From contig NC_133660.1 in the NCBI RefSeq assembly GCF_037893015.1, positions 284,925,078 through 284,989,077 on the forward strand: 64,000 nucleotides of DNA. Reading direction: 5' to 3'. Of this stretch, positions 12,796-25,549 are shown piece by piece; within the stretch, counting starts at the first letter, position 1; every line of letters starts with the position of its first letter. Source of the DNA: Macrotis lagotis (Eukaryota > Chordata > Mammalia > Peramelemorphia > Peramelidae). Made by a program: the position numbers and the translations under genes. The notes under the pieces were generated by a model, which did no database searches, was not told the origin of the DNA, and was given only the letters and a program-made list of their open reading frames with translations.

Positions 12796-13867
12796 CTGAA
12801 GCCAGGATTTGGAAGAGAAAAATGTTTACAGAGTACAATGCACATGAGCCAGGCAGGCAAAGCAGCATGCTTTTTATCTTAAACCTATGTGTATACACAT
12901 ACACGTGGGCCACAAAACAAAGCTCACACTCCTCCGACAAGCCATGCATCACTCCGGAAGCCACTTCATGCTACCAATGCAATAGGGCAAAGCACTGGAG
13001 AGGGCCAGGGAAGGTGTTCTCGCAGAAACATTAATAGAAGCAGCACCAACTAGAACAACACTCTTCAGCTTTAACAATATGGTAACACAAAGTGTTGCTA
13101 AAGTTTAGTACAATGTTTATAATAGGGCTTTCATTCTTTCTCAGTTGGGAGCAGATGGAAGGGGGGAAAAGCTTTCGAAAATATATAAATTGAACAATTT
13201 AGAACACTTGGTCTGATTTCATTACAAATTTGGTGGTCTTTGTTGCATAATTGGAGAGGGACAAGTATGGAAAGGCAATGTCACTTATGCTCTCAGACAT
13301 AGCATGTTGATGCACTGAGTAGTTCTGATGAATTGCTTTTTTGCTTCTAAAAATTTATTATACAAGATGGTTCCCTGGGTAGAAATTTGGAAATGAAAAT
13401 GTTATAAAAAGAAAAGGTATCCCTAAAATGATATGGCATTAAAAAAAAAATAAAATTCATTGTTCTAGTCTGACCCAGTCTAGATAAGAATCCCTGGCAG
13501 GTCAGGTCTTCTCTCTGAACTGCAGTAGGCGTGCATGCATGTGTACACACACACACACATTCTGGCCTAGATACAAGGGCTCTTCTTAAACAGACAACTG
13601 CCTATAGGGTGTAAACTAAAGGGTCTAGAAAAGATCCAGTTCCAAAAAAATTTTTTTTGGTTTTTCTCTTTCTTTTACTTTATTTCTCATCAAGTTCTGT
13701 ATTTTTGTAGGGGAGGGGTATTATGTTTGCTCTTTTTTAAATTTATTTTTTACAGTTCCAAATTTTTCAACCAATTCAGATTTCTTTTGGGTGAAGCAAA
13801 CCAAAAAGAGTAAATATTCTTTAAGTAAGATTAAGCCTAATAAGGTACTTTAAGAGTACTTCAAACT

Positions 13868-14018
13868 GGGGTGGCTAGGTGGTGCAGTGGATAGAGCACC
13901 AGCCCTGGAGTTAGGAGCACCTGGGTTCAAATCTGACCTCAGACACTTAATAATGACATAGCTGTGTAGCCCCTGGGCAAGCCATTGAACCCCACTACCT
14001 TGCAAAAACCTAAAAAAG
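13868..14018 (+). mobile_element. Marsupial SINE (WSINE1/SINE1-like)
   Basis: Full-length copy flanked by GAGTACTTCAAAC and GAGTACTTTAAAC, a target site duplication with one change. Confidence 0.92.
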
Positions 14019-15023
14019 AGTACTTTAAACCTATTCTTCCCATTCCCCAAGTGCATTCACAGTGTAAGGCACCTCATATTATTTATTACTATCTTATTGG
14101 AATATTTTCCAATTTCATAGCTGGTAGAGGCCCTAGAACTAGTAGTTTGGGATTGGAGAAAGATGGAAGGAAAAGTTCAGCCACAAATTGTAGAGAGCCA
14201 GACTGGGTGAGCTCAAAATTGGAAGGTTCTTTGAAGAGGTACTAAAAGAGAAGTAGGAACTTCTAAACAAAGTACACTTTCCTAGGATTGCAAGACATTT
14301 CCCCTAGCATTACATTCCCATAGCATCTTTCATCAGAATTCAACAACGCTATTCTCATTCTCTTTTGTCTGTGAAAATAATAATAAATCACTTACAAACA
14401 TACTCAACAGCAACAAGGAGAATCCTAAATGATGACTTCAAGTCTCAACCTAACAGACTTAATTTCCACACTTAGAAAATAAGGAAAATTTTGGCCAAAT
14501 TTCATCACTAAGTCAAAATGCTTTAAGATAATCCTTTGAATCTTGTAATGGGATCTGCTAGTAGACTACAGTAATGTTAATCTGAGGTCAGAGGAGAGAA
14601 AATGAATTGTGAATATTTAGTGGTACATAATCTGTGCAAGAAAAAATTGTTTAACCCAATTATAATCCATACTCAGCGTTAATTAAAAGACCCCAAAACC
14701 CAAATACAGTGCACCTCTGTCACAATGCAGTATAAGCATTCTATGCATAAGATGAACTGGACTTATACAAGTTAACTCCATTATACCATAAAAGTTTCAA
14801 AACAGAGATTTCACTATTACAAGTTATGACAGTAATAACTTTAATAAACTGGGCTATAAAAATGAATTAGTACTCAATGAATATAATTTGGATTAGAGAG
14901 ATATAGGCTGAAACAGCTCCGCTTGATAATTTTCTTTAAGGAAATGGAAATTCTGAGTTGAGTAAAAGTAGTCTAGTCTGTACCATTACTCTACTGGGTC
15001 TGCATATCTATTAGGTTATAAAC

Positions 15024-15180
15024 TTTTTTTTTTAAAGGTTTTTGGCAAAGCAAATGGGGTTCAGTGGCTTGCCCAAGGCCACACAGCTAGGTAATTATTA
15101 AGTGTCTGAGACTGGATTTGAACCCAGGTACTCCTGACTCCAAGGCCGGTGCTTTATCCATTATGCCACCTAGCCGCCCT
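15024..15180 (-). mobile_element. Marsupial SINE (WSINE1/SINE1-like)
   Basis: Antisense full-length copy. TTATAAACTT is found on the left (about 15015) and again after the element (15183), consistent with target duplication. Confidence 0.92.
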
Positions 15181-17970
15181 ATTATAAACTTCTTAATGAA
15201 GTCTTTTTTAAGCTTCTTTTTATTTCCTGTCTCCCCTCTTCTGTATAGGGATGTTAAGTAATAAATGCAAAGAAATGAAACTGGTAACAATGCTTAAGAG
15301 AATTTAAAAGTCTGGGTTATGTTTACAGAGTAAGAACTAAACTAAGTCCTGATTTTAAACTTGTATAATTAATACAAATCCTTGCCTGAAATAACAATCA
15401 TAAAGGAAATGTGATGTTAAAGAAAAAAAAAACTACTAAATATGGCCATTACAGTTCAGTCTGGCATACAGTAAACACTTGTTCTTGATTACAGTGTATT
15501 TGACATTCACTGACCATCAATACCATACTGAATGAAGCTGACTTTAAATAATCTTTAGGAAAGTGTTCTGCTTTAAACTATTAAATAGAATTGTTTTTAT
15601 CTCTTGCAAAAGTTAACTGCCCCTCCCCAGACTGATTAAAAAATTGTTTTTACTAGCCCTAATGCTTTTTTTCAATTAACTTAGCTCCCACTCTTTCTTC
15701 ACTAGATCACAATTTTTAAGGCACATAGATATTAATTCCAATGGACCAATTAAGTGGTCCATTAGTTGCTGTAGAAAAAAAATATTTTTGTTAATTGTCT
15801 GTTGTTCAATCTCAACTGATCCTCAAATGACAAGTTAGCTAGCCTCTAGTTTGGCTACTACTTGCCCTAAGCTTATACTATATGAGAATAGTTTGTAGAA
15901 TCTTATTTTACCTCTTTGGTCCTAACAAGATCTTAGAAGATTCTGGTTTAGTTTAGTTCCTGTATCTATGAAGGAACAAAAAGTATTTACTTCTGTTCTT
16001 TTCATTTTTATCATTGTTTGCAATTTCAGCACAGAACTGTGTCAGCAATATAGGCAGAACCTTTTTTCACTAATTAAAAAAATACAAGGCAAAACTGAAA
16101 TGGATTTTTTTGCGATTTTGTTAAAGCAGGACAAATTAGTCCAGAATTTAAAAAAAAACCAACTTTCAACTTTCTGTTGTGACCAGTAAGCATAGTTTCT
16201 ACAAAGAATGTCTCAATGAGTCATGGCAGCGTTGTCCAAGACTAGATGGCAATATAGTGAGTGAGGAACATGAAAGATTAAGTTTACTATAGTTTTCAAA
16301 ATTCTGTACACTATGAAAAAACTAATGTAAAGGTTACTTGTTGGAAACAACTGACTAATCTCTAATCTCAGAGAAATAGCTATCTCATTCAGTAGCTACA
16401 GAAAGAAATACTGTCAGATATTGCTAAAATTAACTCCAAAAACATTCTAATTTTTTTTTAACTAGAGTCCACTTAGCCTGTGTTTTGTTTTGTTTTCAGG
16501 AGGCCTAAACACTAATAAAAATCTCTTCCCACTCAGACATGGTAAACAAAGAGGCTTTAGATGGAAAATATAGTGAACATGATTATAACCCACTTCGTCA
16601 GACATATTGTGCCAAGTTCTCTAGATTGCTGAAGAACCTAAAAAATATACCTTTAATAGTTTTAACTAAAAATATCTAAGGTAAAACTAGAGAGTTAAAT
16701 TAGAAGCTATATTCTTAAGCTTCTGGTCTGCAGGAATATTATCACCACTAAATAGCAAATATTGCCCTGGTTTCCATTTTGATTACCAAATATGTAATCT
16801 AATTCAGAAAATGTTATTTCTGAAAATTTCAAAATATGAAAAGAGAGCAAGCATTTAAAATACTTACTTTTCAACTCTACCTCCTAGTCCCAAAAATCTT
16901 TCCCCATCTCAAAATATAGAACTCCCAATCTCTTTGCTTTGGGGAAGACTTGTGAAAAAACATTATGCAAAGATCTTAGGAGAAAAAAAACCTTAGCTTA
17001 GGTTCTTATTACCTGCCATCTGAACAGAAGTTAAGTATAAAAAATACATCTCACCTTTTCCTATTTGAAATGGTACCACTTCTGTTCAAGAATATTTACT
17101 GCTTCTACAATACAGTACTTTAAACCTGGGAACAAGTTACAACCTAGCTCAATTATAGGTTATAGAGAATGAATTATCCCATCACAAATGGACAATAGCT
17201 TAAATGGAACGAACAACATAGAACTGTTTTAGTTATAACTTTATCAACTACTTTGTCACTGTTATACAGACATGAATGTGCACACAAATATACACATTTC
17301 AGCTTGAAAAAAAACATTCAGGTGTAGATTTTTATACACCTGAATTTTTCTTTTAAATATCAACAAAAAACAAGAGGGAAAGACAGCTTTAAAGTTTAAA
17401 AACGTGCAAAATAGTACCAGCAACTTTCAGCCATAGCATCAAAATAGGAAGTTAGCCATCAGACACTTTGCAGCTAAGCTGGATCCAAACAACCCCCCCC
17501 CAAAAGATCGTTTTGTACAAAGAAAAATGTTTTCTTTTCTTTTTTAAAATTAAAAAAAGGCTGTAACTGGCTCTTCCCCCCCCCCCCCCAATGCTTTTCC
17601 CAAAATTGTCAATGTTGTAACTTCCTATTCCAGATGCCTATACAGTATTGCACGGGCCAGACTGAATACAAATTATCTATTGAAACAAATAAACAAGACT
17701 CCCCATACTTCAAGGGAAGATATTTTATCTGTTCTCCCAGGCCCAAGAATTTTCTGCAATATATTCTAAAGTTGAAAATCTCATGGAACTTCTGCCTCTC
17801 TTTTTAGTGAAAAAATATTAGTGATATGAAGAGGATAATTATGTATTAGTTGGCGTCGATGCTTGACACAGCACATCTTTAAGATATTATTCTAATAGTC
17901 AATTTAGTGATTATACATGGTTAAACTAGCTTCTTCTTCCACTATTCCCAGGCTAACATATTAACAGGAG
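15181..17970. other. RTN3 intron 2, long stretch without recognisable young repeats
   Basis: About 2.8 kb with no SINE or LINE that I can see, although neighbouring DNA is full of them. It contains a perfect inverted repeat at 17316-17345 and poly-C runs near 17494 and 17576. No coding exon is supported. Confidence 0.5.
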
Positions 17971-17983
17971 GTGGCTCACCTTT

Positions 17984-18133
17984 TTTTTTCTTTTGACTTT
18001 TTGCAAGGCAATGGGCTAAGTGACTTCCCTAAGGACACACTACTAGCTAATTAAGTGTCTGAGACCATATTTGAACTCAGGTTCTCCTGACTCCAGGGTT
18101 GGTGCTCTTTCCACTGTACCACCTAGCTGCCCT
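17984..18133 (-). mobile_element. Marsupial SINE (WSINE1/SINE1-like), diverged
   Basis: The flanking duplication GTGGCTCACCTTT is perfect (17971-17983 and 18134-18146). Confidence 0.92.
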
Positions 18134-18146
18134 GTGGCTCACCTTT

Positions 18147-20869
18147 GAACAATGTGTATATATGAAAAAGTGGAAAGAGTAGTGTGACTATGGGCAACTT
18201 GGTGACAAACTCTGGGCCTCAGTTGACTCCATGTCTTAGTGGGAATCTCTTACCTTCCTTTTGGCAGAGGGCTGAGAGCAATGCCCTGCTAGTCACTTTA
18301 TTCATAACAACCACTCTTACCACAGTAAAATATTAATTTGTACTTCATTAATATGAAATTCAACAGGACTGGGCAGAAGCTTACCCTTCTATGATTAAAA
18401 GGAATTTATTTAAGCAAGATTTATAAGGGGACTAATTTAACTTTCTTCAGCAACAAATAGCTAAGAAACAACTATTTACAGAAATGTATTTCTCTTTATA
18501 CAAAATGCTTCCAAAGTCTTATTGCCATTTTAAACTTTAATAGTTTAAACTTTAATAGCTAATGCACTGCCTCAAGGACCAAAACCAGTAAGTAAAAAAC
18601 CAGTAAGTAAACCTGAACTTCTCTTTGAAATTCTTATAATTTATAATTCAAATTCAGTCAGACAGAAGCTTTGGCCCTATGCATAAAAGAATACTGAACA
18701 CCTTATTGTCTGAAGTCACTAAAGGGCTTGGGTCCTAATAACTGGAATCTCTTTAGATGGCTAGCTTTAAGTTGCCACTGCTCCAAGAAAAATTTTTTTT
18801 ATGTCAATTAGCTTCATTCAATCTATTTATGAAAACATAGAAGCACTCTACAAATAGTTCCTATGCACATTAGGATCTGCTCACTAGCTTCCATGTACCT
18901 TAGCATTCTACAATTTATAGCAGCTGACAATAAAATTACTCTATATGTAACTCTTTAATTAAATGTTTGCCTCTACCCAAAGCCACTATAATTCTCCTTC
19001 AGGATTACAATTTATTCAAAACCAAACAGACTCATGTATTTTCCCCTTCTGTTGTTTTACTGAAGGAAAAGTGGAATCTGCCCAAAGTAGTTAAGAAACA
19101 ATTCATTTGTTGAAGGGTATATTCTTTAATCAATCTCCAATGAGTGGATCCCCACACAAAAACGGAGTCCATAATGTCCATCATTGGCCACCAGCAAGAT
19201 TTTCAGTCCAGAGAAGATCAATTTTATCTGTTCTACAAACACTGTGGGGTAGTACTACCTGGAAAAACTTTTTCTATCTTGGTTATTTTTCCAAAAGAAA
19301 CAAAAAATGTGCTATCAAAAAGGGCTGGGATTTTGAACGCTTTAAGAAATCTGACATGTTCTTTCAAGATATCAGTTCTATTCATTTTAACTTTAACACT
19401 ATCCTTAACCTACTTTTCCTTCCCTAAAAGAACTTTGTTACCAAAAAAAAAAAAAGCTGGAGAAGGGGGGGAAGGGCTGTTCTTAGGTTTACAATGATTC
19501 TAATCAACTTTTTGAAACTGAAATCTATAAATAAGTTTTAGATGAGAAAAATCATTTTTCTTTTCTAGTCTATCAGAACATATTGGTGTTTTTCTAATAC
19601 AGAATATTTAGAATGAATAAATTTTTTGCGATTTGTTTCTGGAAAAAATTCACTGAGTATATGGTTAGTTTAAGATAGAAGCTATTCCTTTCCTGCATGA
19701 ACAGTCATTAAGAATGGATTTTTGAAATATTTGTAAGGATAAGAACTAAGCACATAATACAGAAGGTTTTTGTTTTTCTTCCCAACCAAATAAAATTTTG
19801 ATTTATTAAATTCATTAAAGAAAAAAAACACAATTTGGAGAAATCTAGTCTAATATCAGAGTCCAAATACAGTGAAACATGTCTGTAGTCCAAGACTGAC
19901 ATTCAACTATATTTCAGGGGATGTGATTTAATCATGGTATGCACAATTCTGTCTACCATAGTTTCTGTAAAGAACAGGAAAAGGTAAAAAATTCTATATT
20001 CACTCACTCATCTGAAATTCTATGTTCACTCAGTTCTGCCCTAGACTCCCTAAAGAACTGAATAACTTCCCAACTATGATCAGTGGCCACAAAGAAAACT
20101 CTTAAGTGGCCTTAGGCTATTTAGAGATAATTACACTTTAAAAAAAAAAAAAAGGTTTTCCCTGGCCTACATTTGGGGCCCACAGCAACGGCACCAAGGA
20201 AGCAGCATTTAGTTTAGCAGGACAAATGAGCAATCTACTGTTTCTGCCTCCACATTTCCACACTGCTGTCCCACCCTTTGCATCTCCAAACATGAAATTA
20301 CCATACTGCCAATTCCTTTCCCAAATACAAAAAAGAAAAGTCACCACAATCTTTAGGATAAGTTCTGCTTGAAAATAGTCAAGTGACTTACTTCAGGATC
20401 AATAAGGAGAGAAACTCAAGCTAAGACATTTCACAGTAGGCTGACAGGTGCTTTCTGTATAGGCAGTGGAGGCAAGATGACAAATTTTTCTTCCAAAAAC
20501 CTAGTGTCCCAAGATTTATATAACTGCTATTCAATAACCTTATTTATGTAGATAATCATATTCTGGAGTTGGTCTTCTCCCCCCAATCCCAAGGTACTTC
20601 TGTCCTAAATTTTAGTGGACAAAGTCAATTTTGTTTCTTAGGGCTGACACTTGTAAATTTCACTTGCCTAGTGAATGCTTCCAGAGAACCATGAAAAAAA
20701 CCCAGCTGCTGATTATGAACACAATGAACTGATCTGCTGCTAATTTAGGTTTTAAGGGATTGGGGGGAGGGAGAGATGGACAATAAGAAATTTATGCTTT
20801 ATACCCCCAGTTACAGCCTCTTTCTGAACATTTTTCTTTCATTAATGCACAAGAAAATTACAGACTTGC
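18147..20869. other. RTN3 intron 2, repeat-poor flank of exon 2
   Basis: Mostly unique AT-rich sequence up to the GC donor of exon 2. Two short tandem duplications are visible near 18530-18611. Small open frames at 19107-19497 have no recognisable similarity. Confidence 0.5.
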
Positions 20870-20920
20870 CTTGTGAGGTCGAAAATAGAGATACAGGCTG
20901 AGAGGAAGAAACAAAGGAAT
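20870..20920 (-). CDS. RTN3: RTN3 exon 2, 51-nt in-frame cassette exon with GC donor
   Basis: This small exon encodes DSFVSSSQPVSLFSTSQ once the split first codon is completed by exon 1. Human RTN3 has the homologous segment DSFVSSSSSQPVSLFSTSQ (recalled), so this copy is two serines shorter: 51 nt instead of 57, still in frame. The acceptor is a clear pyrimidine tract ending TTTCTTTCAG. The exon ends CAAG and is followed by GCAAGT, so the donor dinucleotide is GC, in the strong AAG/GCAAGT context typical of GC-AG introns. No GT donor in phase is present at this point. Exon phases are 1 and 1, so the exon can be included or skipped. Introns on either side are about 11.5 kb (intron 1) and 8.1 kb (intron 2). 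The segment is Ser-rich; no function is assigned here. Confidence 0.88.
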
Positions 20921-21199
20921 CTGAAAGAAAATATATAGGATGAGAATTTGACAACCTCACACAGGAATTTAAAAACTTTTCTGCCAATCACACTTAGGAA
21001 TGCCACTACCATTCTCTTTAGAAGAAAAAAGCAGCTTTACTGCTAGATTTCCACTCACCTGACAGCAAAATTTTATTTCAACCTTAAGGACCTCTGAAAA
21101 TAGATCAGATCAACTGTTTTGCTAAACACATTCTTACCACTAAAGAGTTAGAAAGAGGAGTACTTGTTTTCTGTGGGAGTAACTTCCATTACAGCCTTC

Positions 21200-21375
21200 A
21201 GATTTAACTAGGAGAGACAAAAGAAATCATCCATTCCAATTCCTCTAATAAGGAAATAGAGGCTAAGAACTAAAAGAGGGATTTTATAGCTAAGTAAGGA
21301 ATGAAGTAAAGATTCAAGCACCATTTATATGTCAAATCCAGCATCTTTCCCTTATACCAAATTCCACTGCTATTT
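21200..21375 (-). repeat. MIR-like remnant
   Basis: AATCATCCATTCCAATTCCT, AAGGAAATAGAGGCTAAGAA and a body ending near CCAAATTCCACTGCTATTTG fit an antisense MIR. Confidence 0.45.
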
Positions 21376-21811
21376 GTGGGGGTGGGGTGGGAGGAGAAAA
21401 AAATAATGATTTATATTTGCCCTATTAAATTTTCAAGGGCCTGACAGAGAAGTGAATAATGTAGAATGAACAAAAATATTTTGGACAGGGTCAATTCAGA
21501 AATTTGTTTTGCTTGACTATGCTTATTTGTTACAAATGTTTTGTTTTTCTTGGGAGGTGGGAAGAAAACATTTTTTGTTAATTAAAAAAATTAAATTTCT
21601 AAACATTTATTAGAGTAATTTACTAATGCAAGCGATTGACAAGTTATCATGTACTTTCGGGAGTTACCAAATACTTATCAAGAGGAAGGGATTCAAATGC
21701 AATCTTCAAAATTACGGAATTTATTTATTTATTGTTTATTTTTATTCAAATTCAAAATTTATTGAATGTTTATTCATTGATCTGAATGAAAATACTTAAA
21801 AATTTAAGTAA

Positions 21812-21969
21812 GGGGGCGGCTAGGTGGCGTAGTGGATAAAGCACTGGCCCTGGAGTCAGGAGTACCTGGATTCGAATCTGGTCTCAGACACTTAATAATT
21901 ACCTAGCTGTGTGACCTTGGGCAAGCCACTTCACTCCATTTACCTTACCAAAAAAAAACCTAAAAAAAA
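21812..21969 (+). mobile_element. Marsupial SINE (WSINE1/SINE1-like)
   Basis: Full-length sense copy; AAATTTAAG appears on both sides as target duplication. Confidence 0.92.
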
Positions 21970-22214
21970 ATTTAAGACTTTTCTAAAGGATATGCCTGTT
22001 GGCACTAAGTAAAAAATGCCCAGGAACAAGCATACAATATTGATTCATAAACACCCAGACAGAATTTGGTTGATAAACTTTGTTACATACAAGTAAAACT
22101 GATCAAAATGAGTATAAAGATAAAATAATTATATCTTTTCTTGCTTTTAATGATGTGGTGCCCTAACTTTGGAAAATCATTAATTATTATTAGTAGCTAG
22201 CATTGACATAACTT

Positions 22215-22400
22215 TAAGTCTTTCTCAGATGTTATCTCATTTAATCGTCACAAAAACACTGGTGTAGATGCTGTTGGTATCCTTGTTTTAAGAGGTTAAG
22301 TGACTTACTCAGGACCACACAACCAATAAGGATCTGAGTCAGGCTATGAACTGTTGTCAAGCCCAGAACTCTCTCCACTGTACCATAAGGTGACCTGCTT
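22215..22400 (-). repeat. MIR-like remnant
   Basis: GTTATCTCATTTAATCGTCA and AAGTGACTTACTCAGGACCA are the antisense MIR core and body. Confidence 0.65.
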
Positions 22401-23833
22401 ACAAGTAGGAACTCTAGACACACCTGTTCCAATCCATTTATTACAACAACATAATATCCTTTTTTCCTTTATTCTTTAATAAGCTTATTTACCTATTTCT
22501 TTAATGTTTCCAGATGATCTCACTCCTATATGCAATTACCTTCAACTTGAAATCTCTGACTAGTCTTTGAAATCTGAACAAACGAGAAAACCCAAACTGA
22601 AAATTTATTGCCAAAAATTAAAGTAGCTGGCATAAGGGAATGAGATTCTACCAACTCACCAACTGTTTTTCCTTCTTTCTCCCACTTAATACCCCATTTT
22701 GGCGGAAATTTTTTTTCGAAATGACACAGCACGTCTACTGAGAGAGCAAAGATAATCAGACATAATTTGCATCAAGATTGTATAGGCTTCTATTAACAGA
22801 TGCCTAACAGTATAAGAGACCTTACTGTAATCTTCTGACTTCATTCCTTAAGGATAATTAGTTTATGGAGTTGGATTCAAGAATGGGGGTTTTGAGACTC
22901 AAACTCTTGTCTAAATCCAGCAAAAATCTCAAACGCTAGCTGTAGTGTCTTGTTATAAAAGCAGTATTCAAGAGAATCAGTTAGACTTTCAGCATCTGTG
23001 AAATAATAGAATAGTATGCTGCAATGAATAACAAAAATCCAAAGGATCCTCTAAATTTTTAAGCAGGCCAATTGCCACTATGGCATTTATCTTAAAAAGC
23101 ATCCTTACCTGATACCACCCAGTGTCTTGAATGTAGTAGATCCCCAAAGGATTGTTGACATGAATTACCCAATTTAAATTATTTCCCATTTAAAGGATTA
23201 AAGTTTAAATGAAAAGCTTAAAAGTAGACACCTTGCACTTCAACTGCAGAATTAAAAAGGCTTGTAGCCAAACAGAAGAATTTCCATTACTACAAAGGGT
23301 AGACTACTCTGACCAACTTCTAATTGTATCCATCTCTCTATATTTTCCTTTAATCTTTCTTTAAAAAGAGTTCCTACACACTAAGTTTCACACTCTGATA
23401 CTACTAAGATTATAACTAATGAATATAGAAATATAAAGTGACTGGTTCCCAACTATCTGTCCTTTAATATTAAACTGCAAAACTGGTCATGCACAAATTT
23501 AAAACTGAATTAAGCATCTATTACCTTTATATTCTGTTGTATGAACAAATGCTTGCTATTTTCCATGCATAACTATAGTATTACTCTATGTTCAATTATT
23601 TTCCATTTAAAAACAAAAATTCTCACCTTAGACACAAAAAAGACTATATTTTCATACACAAGGTACAATACAATGAATACTGTAAATGAAACTACAAATT
23701 TCCATCCCTTATGAATTGTCTTTTTTTAAAAAGCATAATTCAACTAATTACTTCAAAACTGTCCTGCTTTTTTTTTTGCACCACTATCATTAATTCTCCT
23801 TATACACCCAATTTCTTTAAAAACTGAAGGAAA

Positions 23834-23984
23834 GGGGGCAGCTAGGTGGCGCAGTAGATAGAGCACTGGCCCTGGAAATCAGGAGGACCTGAGTTCAAAT
23901 GCAACTCAGACACTTAATAATTGCCTAGCTGTGTGACCTTGGGCAAGTCACTTAACTACATTGCCTTAAATTTTAAAAAAACCC
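23834..23984 (+). mobile_element. Marsupial SINE (WSINE1/SINE1-like)
   Basis: Full-length sense copy with the GGGGGCAGCTAGGTGGCGCA head and an A-rich tail. Confidence 0.9.
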
Positions 23985-25549
23985 AGTGAAGTAAAACAAA
24001 TTCACAGCAGTCAAATCCAAAAATGCTTGCTTTGTTCAATACCTTTGAAAAAGAATTATACTTTTCAGTTTCCAGAATATTTTTATCCTCTTTCAAGCCA
24101 TAATACTCTGAAAACTTACACATGGATTTCAAAAACTAATTATCTTGAATTCCCACATGGGACAACCAGCTTCATTACAAAATCAATAAACAACAATTAA
24201 ACTGCAGTCTACTATCTAGTAGAAACATCAACACTAGAAGATTATAAAATTCCAAAAACTTCAGGAACTTCAGTAAAATATTCAATTCTCAAAAATGTAT
24301 TCCTCATCCCTTTACCTTTCAGTCCTAGTTTATGTATGGGGCAAGGAAGAGGCTTGTGACAGAGCAGTGGCTCCAAAAGTTTACAATCTTAAAAACCGAG
24401 GACCTCAGCTTTTTTGTGATATGGATTATATCTACTGATAGTTATTGTATTGGAAATTAAAGACAGTTTAGAATTATTATGTAAACTGAAATGACCTTAA
24501 AGACTGGAAGGTTTCAGGTATTCCCTCAACTACACTTTGAAAATCTCTGGGCTAGTGTGACCAACAGAAAGGTAACACTACCTTAAAAGGTATATTGCAC
24601 CAAGACTTTGAGAAACCCTAGTTTCAGTTAAATAGAAAGAAGCACTACAGTGGCTGGCTCTGTAGGGCAGAAGAACAAAATCAGTGCTGAAGCCCTCACT
24701 CTTTTCAACACCTGTCCTCATGGCCTCCCCTGCTCAGTCCTTCCCCAAGGCTATCCTACCAGGAGTTAGGAAGTATTTCAGGTTCCTCTGGTACTGATTA
24801 CAATGTAAAGTAAATAAAGTAAATAAATAAAATAAAGTAAAAAAGCAAAGTGCAAATGAATTAACATTAAAAAATAGAATGAAGCAAATGGGCTTCTGAA
24901 TAAGAACTTGTTTAGTTTGCAAGAATCTGGACTACTGAAGTTTAAACAGGACAATAGTTATGTCCTCATATTATTCCCCCCCCAACAATGGAAAACAAAT
25001 TAAATGTCTTGATTATTTCCTTAATGTTGAAATGTTCCTCAATGGGAAAAAAAAAAATCTTTCCTTACTTTCTCAGCCTCAGTTTCTTCATTTGTAAAAT
25101 GAGGCTGGCCTAAAACTTTTAGGTCCACTCCAGCTTAGATTATATGAATGAAGTATATAATTTTTAAATTTTGTTAGAATCCTTAAATGATGTGAATGTT
25201 GATAACAAAATACAGTAATATGCCCAAGCAAAAAAAAAATGAAGTGGGGAGGGAGCCAAACTTACCTAAAAATAAAACCATTTGGGAAATTATGGTCATT
25301 TTTATCTAGGATCATAATATTTTGATCTGGAAAGGGCCTTACTGGCCAACTGGTGAAATGTTTTACCTTACTGGTTAAATAAGGTCATCAGTGGAAAATA
25401 ATCTATAACTCCAAAGTAACATAATTAAAATAAGGTAACATTTTTAAAAGACAAATGTTGTTATCCTGAACTGGTACTCTTACCTCCCCCCTCCCCTAAA
25501 TCCACTAAATTATCTTTGCAAGACTCCAAATTATTTTCTGATAAAAGAA

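Noticed and set aside
12796-12964. N-terminal 56 codons of the long frame over RTN3 exon 3
   Set aside because: They precede a strong acceptor (CTGGCTTCAG) and share nothing with RTN3; this is intron sequence.
12363-13034. 223-codon plus-strand frame antisense to RTN3 exon 3
   Set aside because: It is a shadow of the real exon and has no recognisable similarity.
17646-17660. TATTGCACGGGCCAG, resembling the seed of the miR-25/92 family
   Set aside because: No complementary arm (GTGCAATA) lies nearby and the match stops after the seed.
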